Assembly: GCF_003268475.1 (NCBI RefSeq)
Contig: NZ_MCIF01000002.1
Location: 5,648,100 to 5,712,099 of the forward strand
Reading direction: 5' to 3'
DNA: 64,000 nucleotides
Source of the DNA: Thermogemmatispora tikiterensis
GTDB lineage: Bacteria > Chloroflexota > Ktedonobacteria > Ktedonobacterales > Ktedonobacteraceae
The notes beneath the pieces were generated by a model. It was not told where the DNA came from. It ran no database searches and saw only the letters and a list, made by a program, of their open reading frames with translations. Of this stretch, positions 51,154 to 59,212 are shown in pieces. Positions within the stretch are counted from its first letter, which is position 1. Each line of letters opens with the position of its first letter. Position numbers and translations under genes: made by a program.

Positions 51154-52083
51154 ATGGTGGCCGTTGAGGATCAGGGGCAGCCGCTGCGCGGGCGGACGAT
51201 CCTGGTCACGCGCGCTCAGGAGCAGGCTGAGGCGCTCAGCAGCCGTCTGCAGGCTCTTGGGGCGGAAACGCTGTGTTTCCCTGTGATTCGCCTGGTGCCG
51301 CCAGACGATTGGGCGCCGCTTGATCGAGCCTTGCAGCGTCTGGCTGCTGGTCGCGAGAATGGGCGCGCTCCCTATGACTGGCTGGTCTTTACCAGTGTTA
51401 ACGGGGTGCGTTTCTGTGTTGAGCGCCTGCGAACCCTGGGGTTGGAGCCTTCCCTGCTGGGCACGGGGGCGGAGCGAGTGGCGGCTATTGGACCAGCCAC
51501 AGCGGAGGCGCTGGCCGGGTATGGCGTGCGGGGGGTCCTGGTCCCCGAGGAGTATGTAGCTGAGCAGGTAGCCGCTGCCCTGCTGGCGGAGTGCCAGCGT
51601 CAGGGGCTGGCCCCTGCGGGGCAGCGCGTGCTGCTGGCGCGTGCTGCCGAGGCCCGGCGTGTGCTGGCCGAGGCTCTGCAGCAGGCCGGCATGCTGGTTG
51701 AGGAGGTGCCAGCCTATCGTACGCTGCCGGCGGCTGGCGATGATCCGCGCGGACAGCAGGTGCTGGCCTTGATTGCAGCGGGGCGCCTCTCGCTGGCTAC
51801 CTTTACCAGCTCATCGACGGTGCGCTCTTTTGTGCACTGGCTGGGGCAAGCGATGGGAAAGCAAGGAACTGGGGCCTCGCCTGGGGACCTCTTAGCCCGT
51901 CGAGGAGTGGTGATCGCCTGCATTGGCCCTATTACCGCCGCTACGGCGCGTGCGCTGGGCCTGCAGGTTGCCATCGAAGCCCAGCCCTTTACTATCGAGG
52001 GGCTGGTTGCGGCCATCGTGGCCTACTATCGTCAGCAGACCCAGGCTTCGCCAGGACAGGCAGTTCAGGACTCCGCCCGGTGA
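51154..52083 (+). CDS. hemD: Uroporphyrinogen-III synthase
   Basis: A 309-residue HemD that closes and inverts the D ring of hydroxymethylbilane to give uroporphyrinogen III. The family is poorly conserved, but the two-lobed pattern is seen: an N-terminal RTILVTRAQEQAEALSSRLQALGAE, DWLVFTSVNGVRF, VAAIGPATAEALAGYGV, then LLARAAEARRVLAEAL and LATFTSSSTVRSFV with a late IACIGPITAATARALG. AAGGAGG lies 10 nt upstream. Its place between hemC and hemQ supports the call. The product is the branch point for both heme and siroheme in this cluster. Confidence 0.93.
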   Translation: MVAVEDQGQPLRGRTILVTRAQEQAEALSSRLQALGAETLCFPVIRLVPPDDWAPLDRALQRLAAGRENGRAPYDWLVFTSVNGVRFCVERLRTLGLEPSLLGTGAERVAAIGPATAEALAGYGVRGVLVPEEYVAEQVAAALLAECQRQGLAPAGQRVLLARAAEARRVLAEALQQAGMLVEEVPAYRTLPAAGDDPRGQQVLALIAAGRLSLATFTSSSTVRSFVHWLGQAMGKQGTGASPGDLLARRGVVIACIGPITAATARALGLQVAIEAQPFTIEGLVAAIVAYYRQQTQASPGQAVQDSAR

Positions 52084-52214
52084 GAAGAGAATGGGCGGCG
52101 CCTCCCGGCTCTGTCTTGAAAGCGGGTCAGGAAGCGAATCGACAGGAAGTGAATGGCAACACCGAACAAGGTGTGTTAGAGTAGATAAAGAGAAGCTAAG
52201 AAGAGAGAAAGGCC

Positions 52215-52979
52215 ATGTCAGGTCAGATGGAAACCGTTGAGCAGACAGTCACAACTCTGCCTGAGCAGGAACCAGCTCGGGCCAAACCGAAGCAGCCTCG
52301 TCAGCTTGTCCGCTTCGTTTTTTACAAGCTTGATCCCCAGTGGCTGCGCCTGCCTGCCGAGCAGCGGCGCGCGGGCCGCGAGGAGCTGCTGGCCATTTAC
52401 GACGAATATGCCCAATGCTCACTGATTCGCAGCTATGCTCTCTATGGCTTGCGCTCCGACTGCGATTTTATGCTCTGGCAGGCGACCTACGATCTTGGAC
52501 ATCTGCAGGGGTTGAGCAGCAAGATTCGCCGCAGCGCCATCGGACCTTATTTGCCGGAAGTGCGCTCCTTCCTCTCGATGACCAAGCGTTCGGTTTATGT
52601 GGGTAAAGGCCCACGTGGGGCGGCCCATGACCCGCGGCTGGTCATTACGCTCGAAGACAAGCCCTATCTCTTCGTCTATCCTTTTGTGAAGACGCGCCCC
52701 TGGTATGCTCTGCCGCTGCAGGAGCGCAAGCGCATGATGGACGAGCATATTCGCATGGGGGTGGCCTATCCCAACATCAAGATCCATACCACCTACTCGT
52801 TTGGGTTGGACGATCAGGAATTTGTTGTCGCCTTTGAATCCGACAGCGTGGCTGATTTTCTTGATCTCGTGCAGGAGATGCGCGAGAGCGAGGCCAGCCA
52901 GTATACCTTGCGCGACACGCCCATGTTCACCTGCGTTGCGCGTTCCTTGCCGGAGATCCTTGACGACATTGGGGCCTGA
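52215..52979 (+). CDS. hemQ: Coproheme decarboxylase, chlorite-dismutase family
   Basis: A 254-residue member of the chlorite dismutase-like family, best assigned as HemQ, which converts coproheme III to heme b in the coproporphyrin-dependent route. Conserved features include LRSDCDFMLWQATYDL, the tyrosine/lysine segment YPFVKTRPWYAL (likely radical tyrosine and propionate contacts), DEHIRMG (probable proximal histidine) and TTYSFGLDDQEFVVAFE. The first ~35 residues are a charged lead. Being in a heme operon favours HemQ over chlorite dismutase. GAGAAAGG is upstream of the start. Confidence 0.92.
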   Translation: MSGQMETVEQTVTTLPEQEPARAKPKQPRQLVRFVFYKLDPQWLRLPAEQRRAGREELLAIYDEYAQCSLIRSYALYGLRSDCDFMLWQATYDLGHLQGLSSKIRRSAIGPYLPEVRSFLSMTKRSVYVGKGPRGAAHDPRLVITLEDKPYLFVYPFVKTRPWYALPLQERKRMMDEHIRMGVAYPNIKIHTTYSFGLDDQEFVVAFESDSVADFLDLVQEMRESEASQYTLRDTPMFTCVARSLPEILDDIGA

Positions 52980-53141
52980 GCGCAGGGAGCTGACTGACTG
53001 ACTGAGGGCCTGGGCGCAGCGCGTTGGGAGCGGTGGTGTGGTGGTGCGGTGATGAGGCCCCCTGGCTTGCAGGCAGCGTGAATGGAGCGATATAGGGGCA
53101 AGATGAGTACGGGTGAGTATGGATCTAAGAAGGAGCTGGCG

Positions 53142-54467
53142 ATGCAAACGGAGCGGCAACAGTCAGGCAAAAAGGCGGGACGAGAATGGTCGCGGGCTCT
53201 CTATCGCGAGGCTCAGAGCCTTATGCCCGGGGGGGTCAACAGTCCAGTTCGGGCCTTCCGCGCAGTAGGAGGCGAGCCGATCTTTGTCGAGCGTGGTGAG
53301 GGGGCCCATCTCTATGATGTGGATGGCAACCACTATCTGGATTACGTTGGCTCCTGGGGACCGCTGATCTTGGGTCATGCCCATCCGGCGGTAGTCGAGG
53401 CGGTGACTCGGGCGGCGCGGCGCGGCTTTAGCTTTGGGGCTCCGACCGAGGCCGAGAATGAGCTGGCTCGCCTGGTAGTGGAGAGCGTTCCATCAGTTGA
53501 GCTGGTGCGCTTCGTTAACTCGGGCACGGAAGCCACCATGAGCGCGCTGCGCCTGGCCCGCGCCTATACGGGGCGTTCCAAGGTCATTAAGTTTGATGGC
53601 TGCTATCATGGTCATGCCGACCTGCTGCTGGTGCAGGCCGGCTCAGGCGTGGCCACGCTGGGGCTGCCCGGCAGCGCCGGGGTGCCGGCGGAGGCGACGG
53701 CTCACACGATCAGCCTGCCCTACAATGACAGCGCAGCCGTTGAGGATGCCTTTCAGCGCTATCCCGAGGAGATTGCGGCGGTGATCGTTGAGCCGGTGGC
53801 GGCCAATATGGGGCTGGTGCTGCCTCAGCCTGGCTTTCTGGAGACTCTGCGGCGTCTGACCACCCGGTACGGGGCTGTCTTGATCTTCGATGAAGTAATT
53901 ACGGGTTTCCGTGTCGCTCTGGGTGGTATGCAGGCGCGCACTGGGGTTCTGCCCGATCTGACCTGCTTTGGCAAAATCATTGGCGGCGGTTTGCCGGTGG
54001 GAGCCTACGGTGGCAAGCGGGCCATCATGGAGCTGGTCGCTCCCCTGGGACCGGTCTACCAGGCAGGTACTCTTTCCGGCAATCCCCTTGCTATGGCCGC
54101 GGGCATCGCGACCCTCAAAGAGCTGCAAAAGCCCGGCTGCTACGAGGAGCTGGAGCGCAAGGGGGCGCTGCTAGAAGAGGGCCTGCGCGCTGCGGTGGAG
54201 ACCTCCGGGCTGCCGCTGCAGGTGGTGCGCTTTGCCTCGCTCTTCTGCCTCTTCTTCAGCGCAGAGCCGGTGCTCAACTATGCAATGGCCAGGAAAGCCG
54301 ACACCGAGCGTTATGCGCGCTTCTTCTGGGCCCTTTTGGAGCGTGGCGTCTACTTCCCACCTTCGCAGTTTGAGACCTGTTTCCTCTCGCTGGCGCACAG
54401 CGATGCCATACTGGAGGAGACCTTGCACGCCATTGCCCAGGCGCTGCGAGTCGTGGCCGGGGGGTGA
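53142..54467 (+). CDS. hemL: Glutamate-1-semialdehyde 2,1-aminomutase
   Basis: A 441-residue PLP enzyme making 5-aminolevulinate from glutamate-1-semialdehyde, directly after HemA in the pathway. The family start MPGGVNSPVRAFRAVGG, the SGTEATMSALRLARA loop, LIFDEVITGFRVALGG and K278 in CFGKIIGGGLPVGAYGG (Schiff-base lysine) are all present. An in-frame ATG at 53082 is possible; ATG 53142 is preferred because AAGGAG lies 6 nt upstream. An 18-bp hairpin follows the stop by 10 nt. Confidence 0.96.
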   Translation: MQTERQQSGKKAGREWSRALYREAQSLMPGGVNSPVRAFRAVGGEPIFVERGEGAHLYDVDGNHYLDYVGSWGPLILGHAHPAVVEAVTRAARRGFSFGAPTEAENELARLVVESVPSVELVRFVNSGTEATMSALRLARAYTGRSKVIKFDGCYHGHADLLLVQAGSGVATLGLPGSAGVPAEATAHTISLPYNDSAAVEDAFQRYPEEIAAVIVEPVAANMGLVLPQPGFLETLRRLTTRYGAVLIFDEVITGFRVALGGMQARTGVLPDLTCFGKIIGGGLPVGAYGGKRAIMELVAPLGPVYQAGTLSGNPLAMAAGIATLKELQKPGCYEELERKGALLEEGLRAAVETSGLPLQVVRFASLFCLFFSAEPVLNYAMARKADTERYARFFWALLERGVYFPPSQFETCFLSLAHSDAILEETLHAIAQALRVVAGG

Positions 54468-54477
54468 TCCCGGCTCC

Positions 54478-54526
54478 AGCATGCCCTACGGCCCTGCCGC
54501 CCTCGTTCAGGGCCGTAGGGCATGCT
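54478..54526 (+). terminator. 18-bp perfect hairpin between hemL and hemB
   Basis: Arms 54478-54495 and 54509-54526 are perfectly complementary, with a 13-nt loop. It starts 10 nt after hemL and has no T-tract. It would limit or process read-through into hemB. Confidence 0.65.
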
Positions 54527-54631
54527 GACGCTGACCTGGAGGAAGGGAGGCCCAGCGGGCGAACGCAGGAGAGGGCAAGAAGAAGGGAAAGACGAAAGCA
54601 AGAAAGGCAGGAAGGAAAGGAGCGCGATGGC

Positions 54632-55612
54632 ATGAGTCAGTTTCCTGTCACACGCCTGCGGCGCACACGCCGAACGGAGCGCTTACGCGGGCTGGTACGC
54701 GAGACCCATCTCGCAGTTGAGCAGTTGATCTACCCACTCTTTATCGCCGAGGGCATCAGTGAGCCGCGTCCGATTGCTTCCATGCCAGGGGTGGTGCAGT
54801 GGCCGTTAGAGCAGGTGGCGGGCGAGGCCGAGCGGGTGGCGGCCCTGGGCATTCCAGCTGTCTTGCTCTTTGGCATTCCGGCCACCAAGGATGAGCAAGG
54901 CTCGCAGGCTTATCATCCCGAAGGGATTATCCAGCGGGCCATCCAGCGCATCAAGGCGGCGGTACCGGAGCTGCTGGTGGTAACCGACGTTTGTCTCTGT
55001 GAGTATACCAGTCACGGCCACTGCGGTGTTATTGCCGGCGGCGAGGTGCAGAACGATCCCTCGCTAGAGCTGTTAGCGCGCATGGCCCTCTCGCATGTCG
55101 AGGCCGGCGCCGATATCGTGGCTCCTTCGGATATGATGGATGGGCGCGTTGGCGCCATCCGACGTCTACTCGACGAGCGGGGCTTTGCGCAGACGCCGAT
55201 CATGGCCTACTCAGCCAAGTATGCCTCTGGCTTCTACGGTCCTTTCCGCGAGGCTGCCGAGTCAGCCCCTCAATTTGGTGACCGTCGCTCTTATCAAATG
55301 GACCCGGCCAACGCGCGCGAGGCTCTGCGTGAGGTCGAGCTGGATATCGCCGAGGGGGCGGATATCATTATGGTCAAGCCGGCTCTGGCCTATCTTGACG
55401 TCATCCGGCGTGTGCGTGAGCATTACGATTTGCCGCTGGCGGCCTACAATGTCAGCGGCGAGTATGCCATGATCAAGGCGGCGGCCCAGCAGGGATGGCT
55501 GGAAGAGCGTCGCATCGTCATGGAGGTCTTGACGGGCATTCGTCGAGCTGGCGCTGACATCATCATCACCTATTTTGCACCCGATGTAGCGCGCTGGCTG
55601 CGGGAGGGGTGA
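54632..55612 (+). CDS. hemB: Delta-aminolevulinic acid dehydratase (porphobilinogen synthase)
   Basis: A 326-residue enzyme joining two 5-aminolevulinate molecules into porphobilinogen. The zinc-type active site is visible as DVCLCEYTSHGHCGV (three cysteines), and the two Schiff-base lysines are K196 in YSAKYASGFYGPF and K249 in MVKPALAYLDV. The frame is open to 54464, but the family begins at FPVTRLRRTRR, so ATG 54632 with AAAGGAG upstream is chosen. A perfect hairpin separates it from hemL, so it may also have its own transcription. Confidence 0.96.
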   Translation: MSQFPVTRLRRTRRTERLRGLVRETHLAVEQLIYPLFIAEGISEPRPIASMPGVVQWPLEQVAGEAERVAALGIPAVLLFGIPATKDEQGSQAYHPEGIIQRAIQRIKAAVPELLVVTDVCLCEYTSHGHCGVIAGGEVQNDPSLELLARMALSHVEAGADIVAPSDMMDGRVGAIRRLLDERGFAQTPIMAYSAKYASGFYGPFREAAESAPQFGDRRSYQMDPANAREALREVELDIAEGADIIMVKPALAYLDVIRRVREHYDLPLAAYNVSGEYAMIKAAAQQGWLEERRIVMEVLTGIRRAGADIIITYFAPDVARWLREG

Positions 55613-55818
55613 GCAAGCCCGGCAGGCGAGACAGGGCGGGACTTTAGATGAGGCAGCAAGGAGAGCCTACGGGAGCGGCGAACGCCCTTGAATGAATACC
55701 CTCCCCCGGAAATCCTATCTCTCTCCGATTGCTGTTGTGATCAGCTCCTGAGCGCCTCTTGAAGACGGGGGGCGGGCTGGGCGATAGGTGGGACCGGGGG
55801 AAAGGTGGCCCAGGCCAT

Positions 55819-55847
55819 TTGACAGCAAGCTCAGATGCGATTAGAAT
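55819..55847 (+). promoter_or_regulatory. Strong predicted sigma-A promoter in the hemB-GH15 gap
   Basis: TTGACA at 55819-55824 and TAGAAT at 55842-55847, spacer 17 nt. This is among the best promoters in the window, but no gene starts nearby; a terminator lies about 25 nt downstream. Confidence 0.65.
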
Positions 55848-55854
55848 GATGCCT

Positions 55855-55913
55855 GTACCGATCAGCAATGGCGGGATGGATGAGAACCCATCCATCCCTC
55901 CTTTCTTTATTTT
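55855..55913 (+). ncRNA. Candidate ~60-nt small RNA or terminated leader
   Basis: Start is inferred from the promoter at 55819-55847. The end is set by an intrinsic terminator: perfect 10-bp stem GGGATGGATG/CATCCATCCC with a 6-nt loop (55873-55898) followed by a T-rich run to 55913. No family is recognised. Confidence 0.4.
55873..55913 (+). terminator. Intrinsic terminator with T-rich tail
   Basis: 10-bp perfect stem at 55873-55882 and 55889-55898, loop AGAACC, then TCCTTTCTTTATTTT. Confidence 0.75.
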
Positions 55914-56160
55914 GGCACGATGGCGAGAGACGAGGCGGCTGGCTTGGGGGATAGCTGTTGAGGAGGGCAGCCGCAAGCAGGGGTAGAGTGAAGAAATAAA
56001 ATGGCCGGTTTTTCCTTTCTAATGAGTAGGCGGCGTGGGAGACAGTGGCAGGCGGGAGTGAGAGCAGCGAAGGAAGGCGGCGCACAATCGTTTGTAGCCG
56101 TTACCTCAGCGCTTTTCTTCCGTTCTCACCACATGTAGGTATAGCCCCCAGCGCTGCCGG

Positions 56161-56243
56161 GGCGGCGGTCCGCCGAGGGATGGAGAAGGGAGGCCAGGCC
56201 GGGCGACGCCAGCATTGTTACCTGGAGAGAACGGACCGCCGCC
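56161..56243. repeat. Perfect 12-bp inverted repeat
   Basis: GGCGGCGGTCCG (56161-56172) and its exact complement CGGACCGCCGCC (56232-56243), spacer 59 nt, about 410 nt upstream of the GH15 start. Each arm is followed by a similar GAGGGATGGAGAAG stretch. Confidence 0.6.
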
Positions 56244-56655
56244 GGAGGGATGGAGAAGAAAGGCCGGAAGGAGCGAGGGGATTCAGATGGCGAGGGAAGG
56301 AAGAGAGCAGGAGCAGATAAGGTGTGGGGCTGTCAGAAAGGAGCGGGGTCAGCGGTCTTTAGAAAGAAAGGGGAAAGGGAATCTTTTTTTCTCCTGGCGA
56401 TCTCTCCTCGGCCAAGGCAGAGGAGGGGAAACCGGCTCTTCCCCCATTTTTAGGGTTGTTCTGATATCTTGTTACCAGAAAGGGTTCTGCTCCGTCCTCT
56501 TCACAAAAGGGGCCGGAGAAGGAGCCGGCTTCGATGGGGAAGAGCCCCACACAGGAAGGAACCTGGGAGCCCCGCAGGAGACTCGGCAAGCCCGGTTCTT
56601 TCAAAAGGAGCTGTTAAAAGCAAGAGTTTAGCTCACTAAAGGGAAGATTCGTGCT

Positions 56656-58668
56656 ATGGTTGGGTTGAACACCAAAAATCGCTCTTATCAGCCCATCGGA
56701 TCGTATGGAGTCATCGGAGACTGTCATTCAGCTGTGCTGATAGCGCCGGATGGTTCGGTAGACTGGGCCTGCCTGCCCGATTTTGACAGCCCGGCCATTT
56801 TCTGTCGGTTGCTGGATGCGAGGCGTGGCGGCTTTTTCCAGATTGCCCCGACCGATAACACGATTCCTGGAGTTCAGCGCTATCTTCGCGATAGCAATGT
56901 GCTACAGACGCGCTTTACAAGCATTGGCGGCGAGATCGTGCTCACTGACTTCATGCCGGTGGAGTCGCTGGAGGCCTGGCCCTACCGCGGCTTGAACAAC
57001 AACACCTGGTCGTATGAGGACGGCTCGTGCCATAGCCTGGTGCGCATTGTGGAATGCACGCATGGAGAGCTGCCGATTACGGTGACCCTGAAGGCGACGC
57101 CCAACTATGCGGCGACGACGAGCCAGATCGAGCTGCTGCCCAACGCCACGGGGGCGGTGATCTCGGATGGCCAGCAGCACATTGGGCTGGCGATCATCGG
57201 GGCCTATCGGCTGCCGGGCTTCTCCCTGGAGATCGTACCAGACGAGGGGGAGGAGCCGGAGAAGCTCCATCCCGCTCTGGTGGTGCAGGTCACGCTGCGT
57301 GAGGGCGAGCGGCTGATCTTTGCTATCGGCATGGGGCGCAGCCTGCGCGCGGCACGGAAGCTGGTGGAGCAGGAGCTGCTCCAGCGCGATTTTACCGCGG
57401 AGCTGGCCCATACGCTGCATTGTTGGCGGCGCTGGATCTCGGGGATCAACTACGATGGCCCATATGCAGAATGGGTTCGGCGCAGCGCCCTGGTCCTGAA
57501 GATGATGACCTATGCGCCTACCGGCGCCCTGGTGGCCGCGCCCACGACGTCGCTGCCAGAGGAGATCGGGGGGGTGCGCAACTGGGATTATCGCTTTACC
57601 TGGCTGCGCGACGCTTCCTTTACGCTCTATGCCCTGCTGGTCCTGGGCTTTACCGATGAAGCCCGCGCCTTTACCTACTGGCTGCGGCGTCTGTCGTATT
57701 CCAATGGCGAGGATCTGCAGGTGATGTACGGTATCCGTGGCGAGCGTGAACTGCCGGAGCAGGAGCTACCACACCTGGAGGGCTATTGTGGCTCGCGCCC
57801 GGTGCGCATTGGCAACGCCGCTGCCGATCAGAAGCAGATGGATGTCTTCGGCGAGATCCTGGATTGCATCCATCTCTACCGCCGCCGCGGTGGCTTCGAA
57901 CGCTACGGCGAGAAGCTGGAAGGCCCCCTGTGGGAGATGCTGCGCTCCCTGGTCGACTACGTCTGCGCCCACTGGCATGAGCCGGACCGCGGCATCTGGG
58001 AGATGCGCGGCGAGCCTCGCCACTATGTCTATTCCAAGGTCATGTGTTGGGTCGCGCTGGACCGCGGCATCCGCGCCGCTGAGCAGCTCCATCTGGAGGC
58101 TGATCTCCTGCGCTGGTATCGCGTGCGCGATCAGATTCGGGCGGATGTGCTGGCCCACGGCTATAATACCGAGATCGGTGCGTTCACCCAATCATACGCG
58201 AGCACGGCCCTCGATGCTTCCAATCTGCTCCTGCCGCTGATCGGCTTTATCCCCGCCGACGACCCCCGGATGCGCTCGACCGTCGATCGCATCATGGAGC
58301 AGCTCACGGATGAGCATGGCTTTGTCTACCGCTACCTGTCCGAAGATGGCCTGCCCGGCCATGAGGGCACGTTTACGATCTGTACATGCTGGCTGATCGA
58401 TAATCTGGCGATGCAGGGCCGCCTCGGTGAGGCGCGCTCGCTCTTCGAACGCCTGCTGACCTACGGCGGGAATCTCGGCCTCTTCTCCGAAGAGATCGAT
58501 TCGCACACTCGCATGGCTTTGGGCAATTATCCCCAGGCCTTTACTCATATCGCTCTTATCAATAGCGCTTATAATCTTTATAAGGCAGAACAGCGTCTGG
58601 CTGAGCGCGATCGCTGCACGCAGCCGGTGATCGCCGCCATCCAGTTGCAGAAGAAAACCGATGAGTGA
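56656..58668 (+). CDS. GH15-family glucosidase (glucoamylase/trehalase type)
   Basis: A 670-residue glycoside hydrolase family 15 enzyme. An N-terminal beta-sandwich (about 10-260) starts with YQPIGSYGVIGDCHSAVLIAPDGSVDWACLPDFDSP, and an (alpha/alpha)6 barrel follows (about 280-650). Catalytic acids are likely the glutamate in IWEMRGEPRHYVYSK and the one in GLFSEEIDSHTRMALGNYPQAFTH. The motif IGGVRNWDYRFTWLRDASFTLYALL is typical of the bacterial/archaeal GH15 group that includes trehalases and glucoamylases; specificity cannot be decided. It has no signal peptide, so it acts inside the cell. Confidence 0.93.
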   Translation: MVGLNTKNRSYQPIGSYGVIGDCHSAVLIAPDGSVDWACLPDFDSPAIFCRLLDARRGGFFQIAPTDNTIPGVQRYLRDSNVLQTRFTSIGGEIVLTDFMPVESLEAWPYRGLNNNTWSYEDGSCHSLVRIVECTHGELPITVTLKATPNYAATTSQIELLPNATGAVISDGQQHIGLAIIGAYRLPGFSLEIVPDEGEEPEKLHPALVVQVTLREGERLIFAIGMGRSLRAARKLVEQELLQRDFTAELAHTLHCWRRWISGINYDGPYAEWVRRSALVLKMMTYAPTGALVAAPTTSLPEEIGGVRNWDYRFTWLRDASFTLYALLVLGFTDEARAFTYWLRRLSYSNGEDLQVMYGIRGERELPEQELPHLEGYCGSRPVRIGNAAADQKQMDVFGEILDCIHLYRRRGGFERYGEKLEGPLWEMLRSLVDYVCAHWHEPDRGIWEMRGEPRHYVYSKVMCWVALDRGIRAAEQLHLEADLLRWYRVRDQIRADVLAHGYNTEIGAFTQSYASTALDASNLLLPLIGFIPADDPRMRSTVDRIMEQLTDEHGFVYRYLSEDGLPGHEGTFTICTCWLIDNLAMQGRLGEARSLFERLLTYGGNLGLFSEEIDSHTRMALGNYPQAFTHIALINSAYNLYKAEQRLAERDRCTQPVIAAIQLQKKTDE

Positions 58669-58933
58669 GCGCACAGGCAGGGCAGGCAGGCGCTCGACAC
58701 CTGAGGTAGAGAGAGAGGGCCAGAGGAGGGAGCTACAGCGGTCTCCAGCCGGTGCGGTTGGCTTCGTGGCTCCCTCGCTCGCTTAGCCGCTCGCTGCCGC
58801 TCCGTCGCCAGCCTGCTCGCTCTGCGATCGCATCGTCAGTATCAGTACTCAGCCAAGCAGCTGGCAAGGAGGACAAGGCTGCCTCCTTGCCGCTGCGGCA
58901 GGACGCCGTACTGGAGATGGGCTTCCTCTGTAC

Positions 58934-58966
58934 GCGGGTCACTGGGGACCTCCCTCGGTGACCCGC
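58934..58966 (+). terminator. 9-bp hairpin followed by T-rich sequence
   Basis: Arms GCGGGTCAC (58934-58942) and GTGACCCGC (58958-58966), then TTGTTGTTTGT. It is distant (about 265 nt) from the GH15 stop. Confidence 0.45.
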
Positions 58967-59129
58967 TTGTTGTTTGTGCCGGGCCGTGCCAGGCCCAGCC
59001 CGGCCCTCGGGGGAGACGCCCGCCTGGTCTCGTCCGATCCAGTCCCACCTGGCTTCGCTGCCACCGCCGCCAGCTCTCCTCGGGCCGCGCTCTTCTCTGG
59101 CCCCCTGCGCCGTCGCTCTGGTGCGCCTA

Positions 59130-59195
59130 TTGACAAACAGTGCTCTGTATCGTATGTTAATTAATAGTTGCTATAGTTGATCCATTATGTCAACT
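59130..59195 (+). promoter_or_regulatory. Promoter and AT-rich control region of sulfite reductase
   Basis: TTGACA at 59130-59135 and TATGTT at 59153-59158, spacer 17 nt. Downstream lies the inverted repeat AGTTGA (59175-59180), 9 nt, TCAACT (59190-59195), and a direct repeat ATAGTTG. The AT-rich patch contrasts with the GC-rich surroundings and suggests a regulator site. Confidence 0.55.
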
Positions 59196-59212
59196 TTGTT
59201 GAGGACTGAGGT

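Larger units (their letters stand above)
55613..56655. other. Large intergenic region with a promoter-terminator pair
   Basis: 1,043 bases with no convincing gene. It contains a strong promoter (55819-55847) followed at once by an intrinsic terminator (55873-55913), and a 12-bp perfect inverted repeat (56161-56172 and 56232-56243). The remainder is purine-rich on the plus strand. Confidence 0.55.
58669..59212. other. Gap between GH15 and sulfite reductase genes
   Basis: 544 bases without a supported gene. It contains a hairpin (58934-58966) and the sulfite reductase promoter with an AT-rich control region (59130-59195). Confidence 0.5.

Noticed and set aside
56215..56631. 138-codon plus-strand frame in the hemB-GH15 gap
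   Set aside because: Glycine/arginine/glutamate-rich translation of purine-rich DNA, with no motif and no clear start signal.
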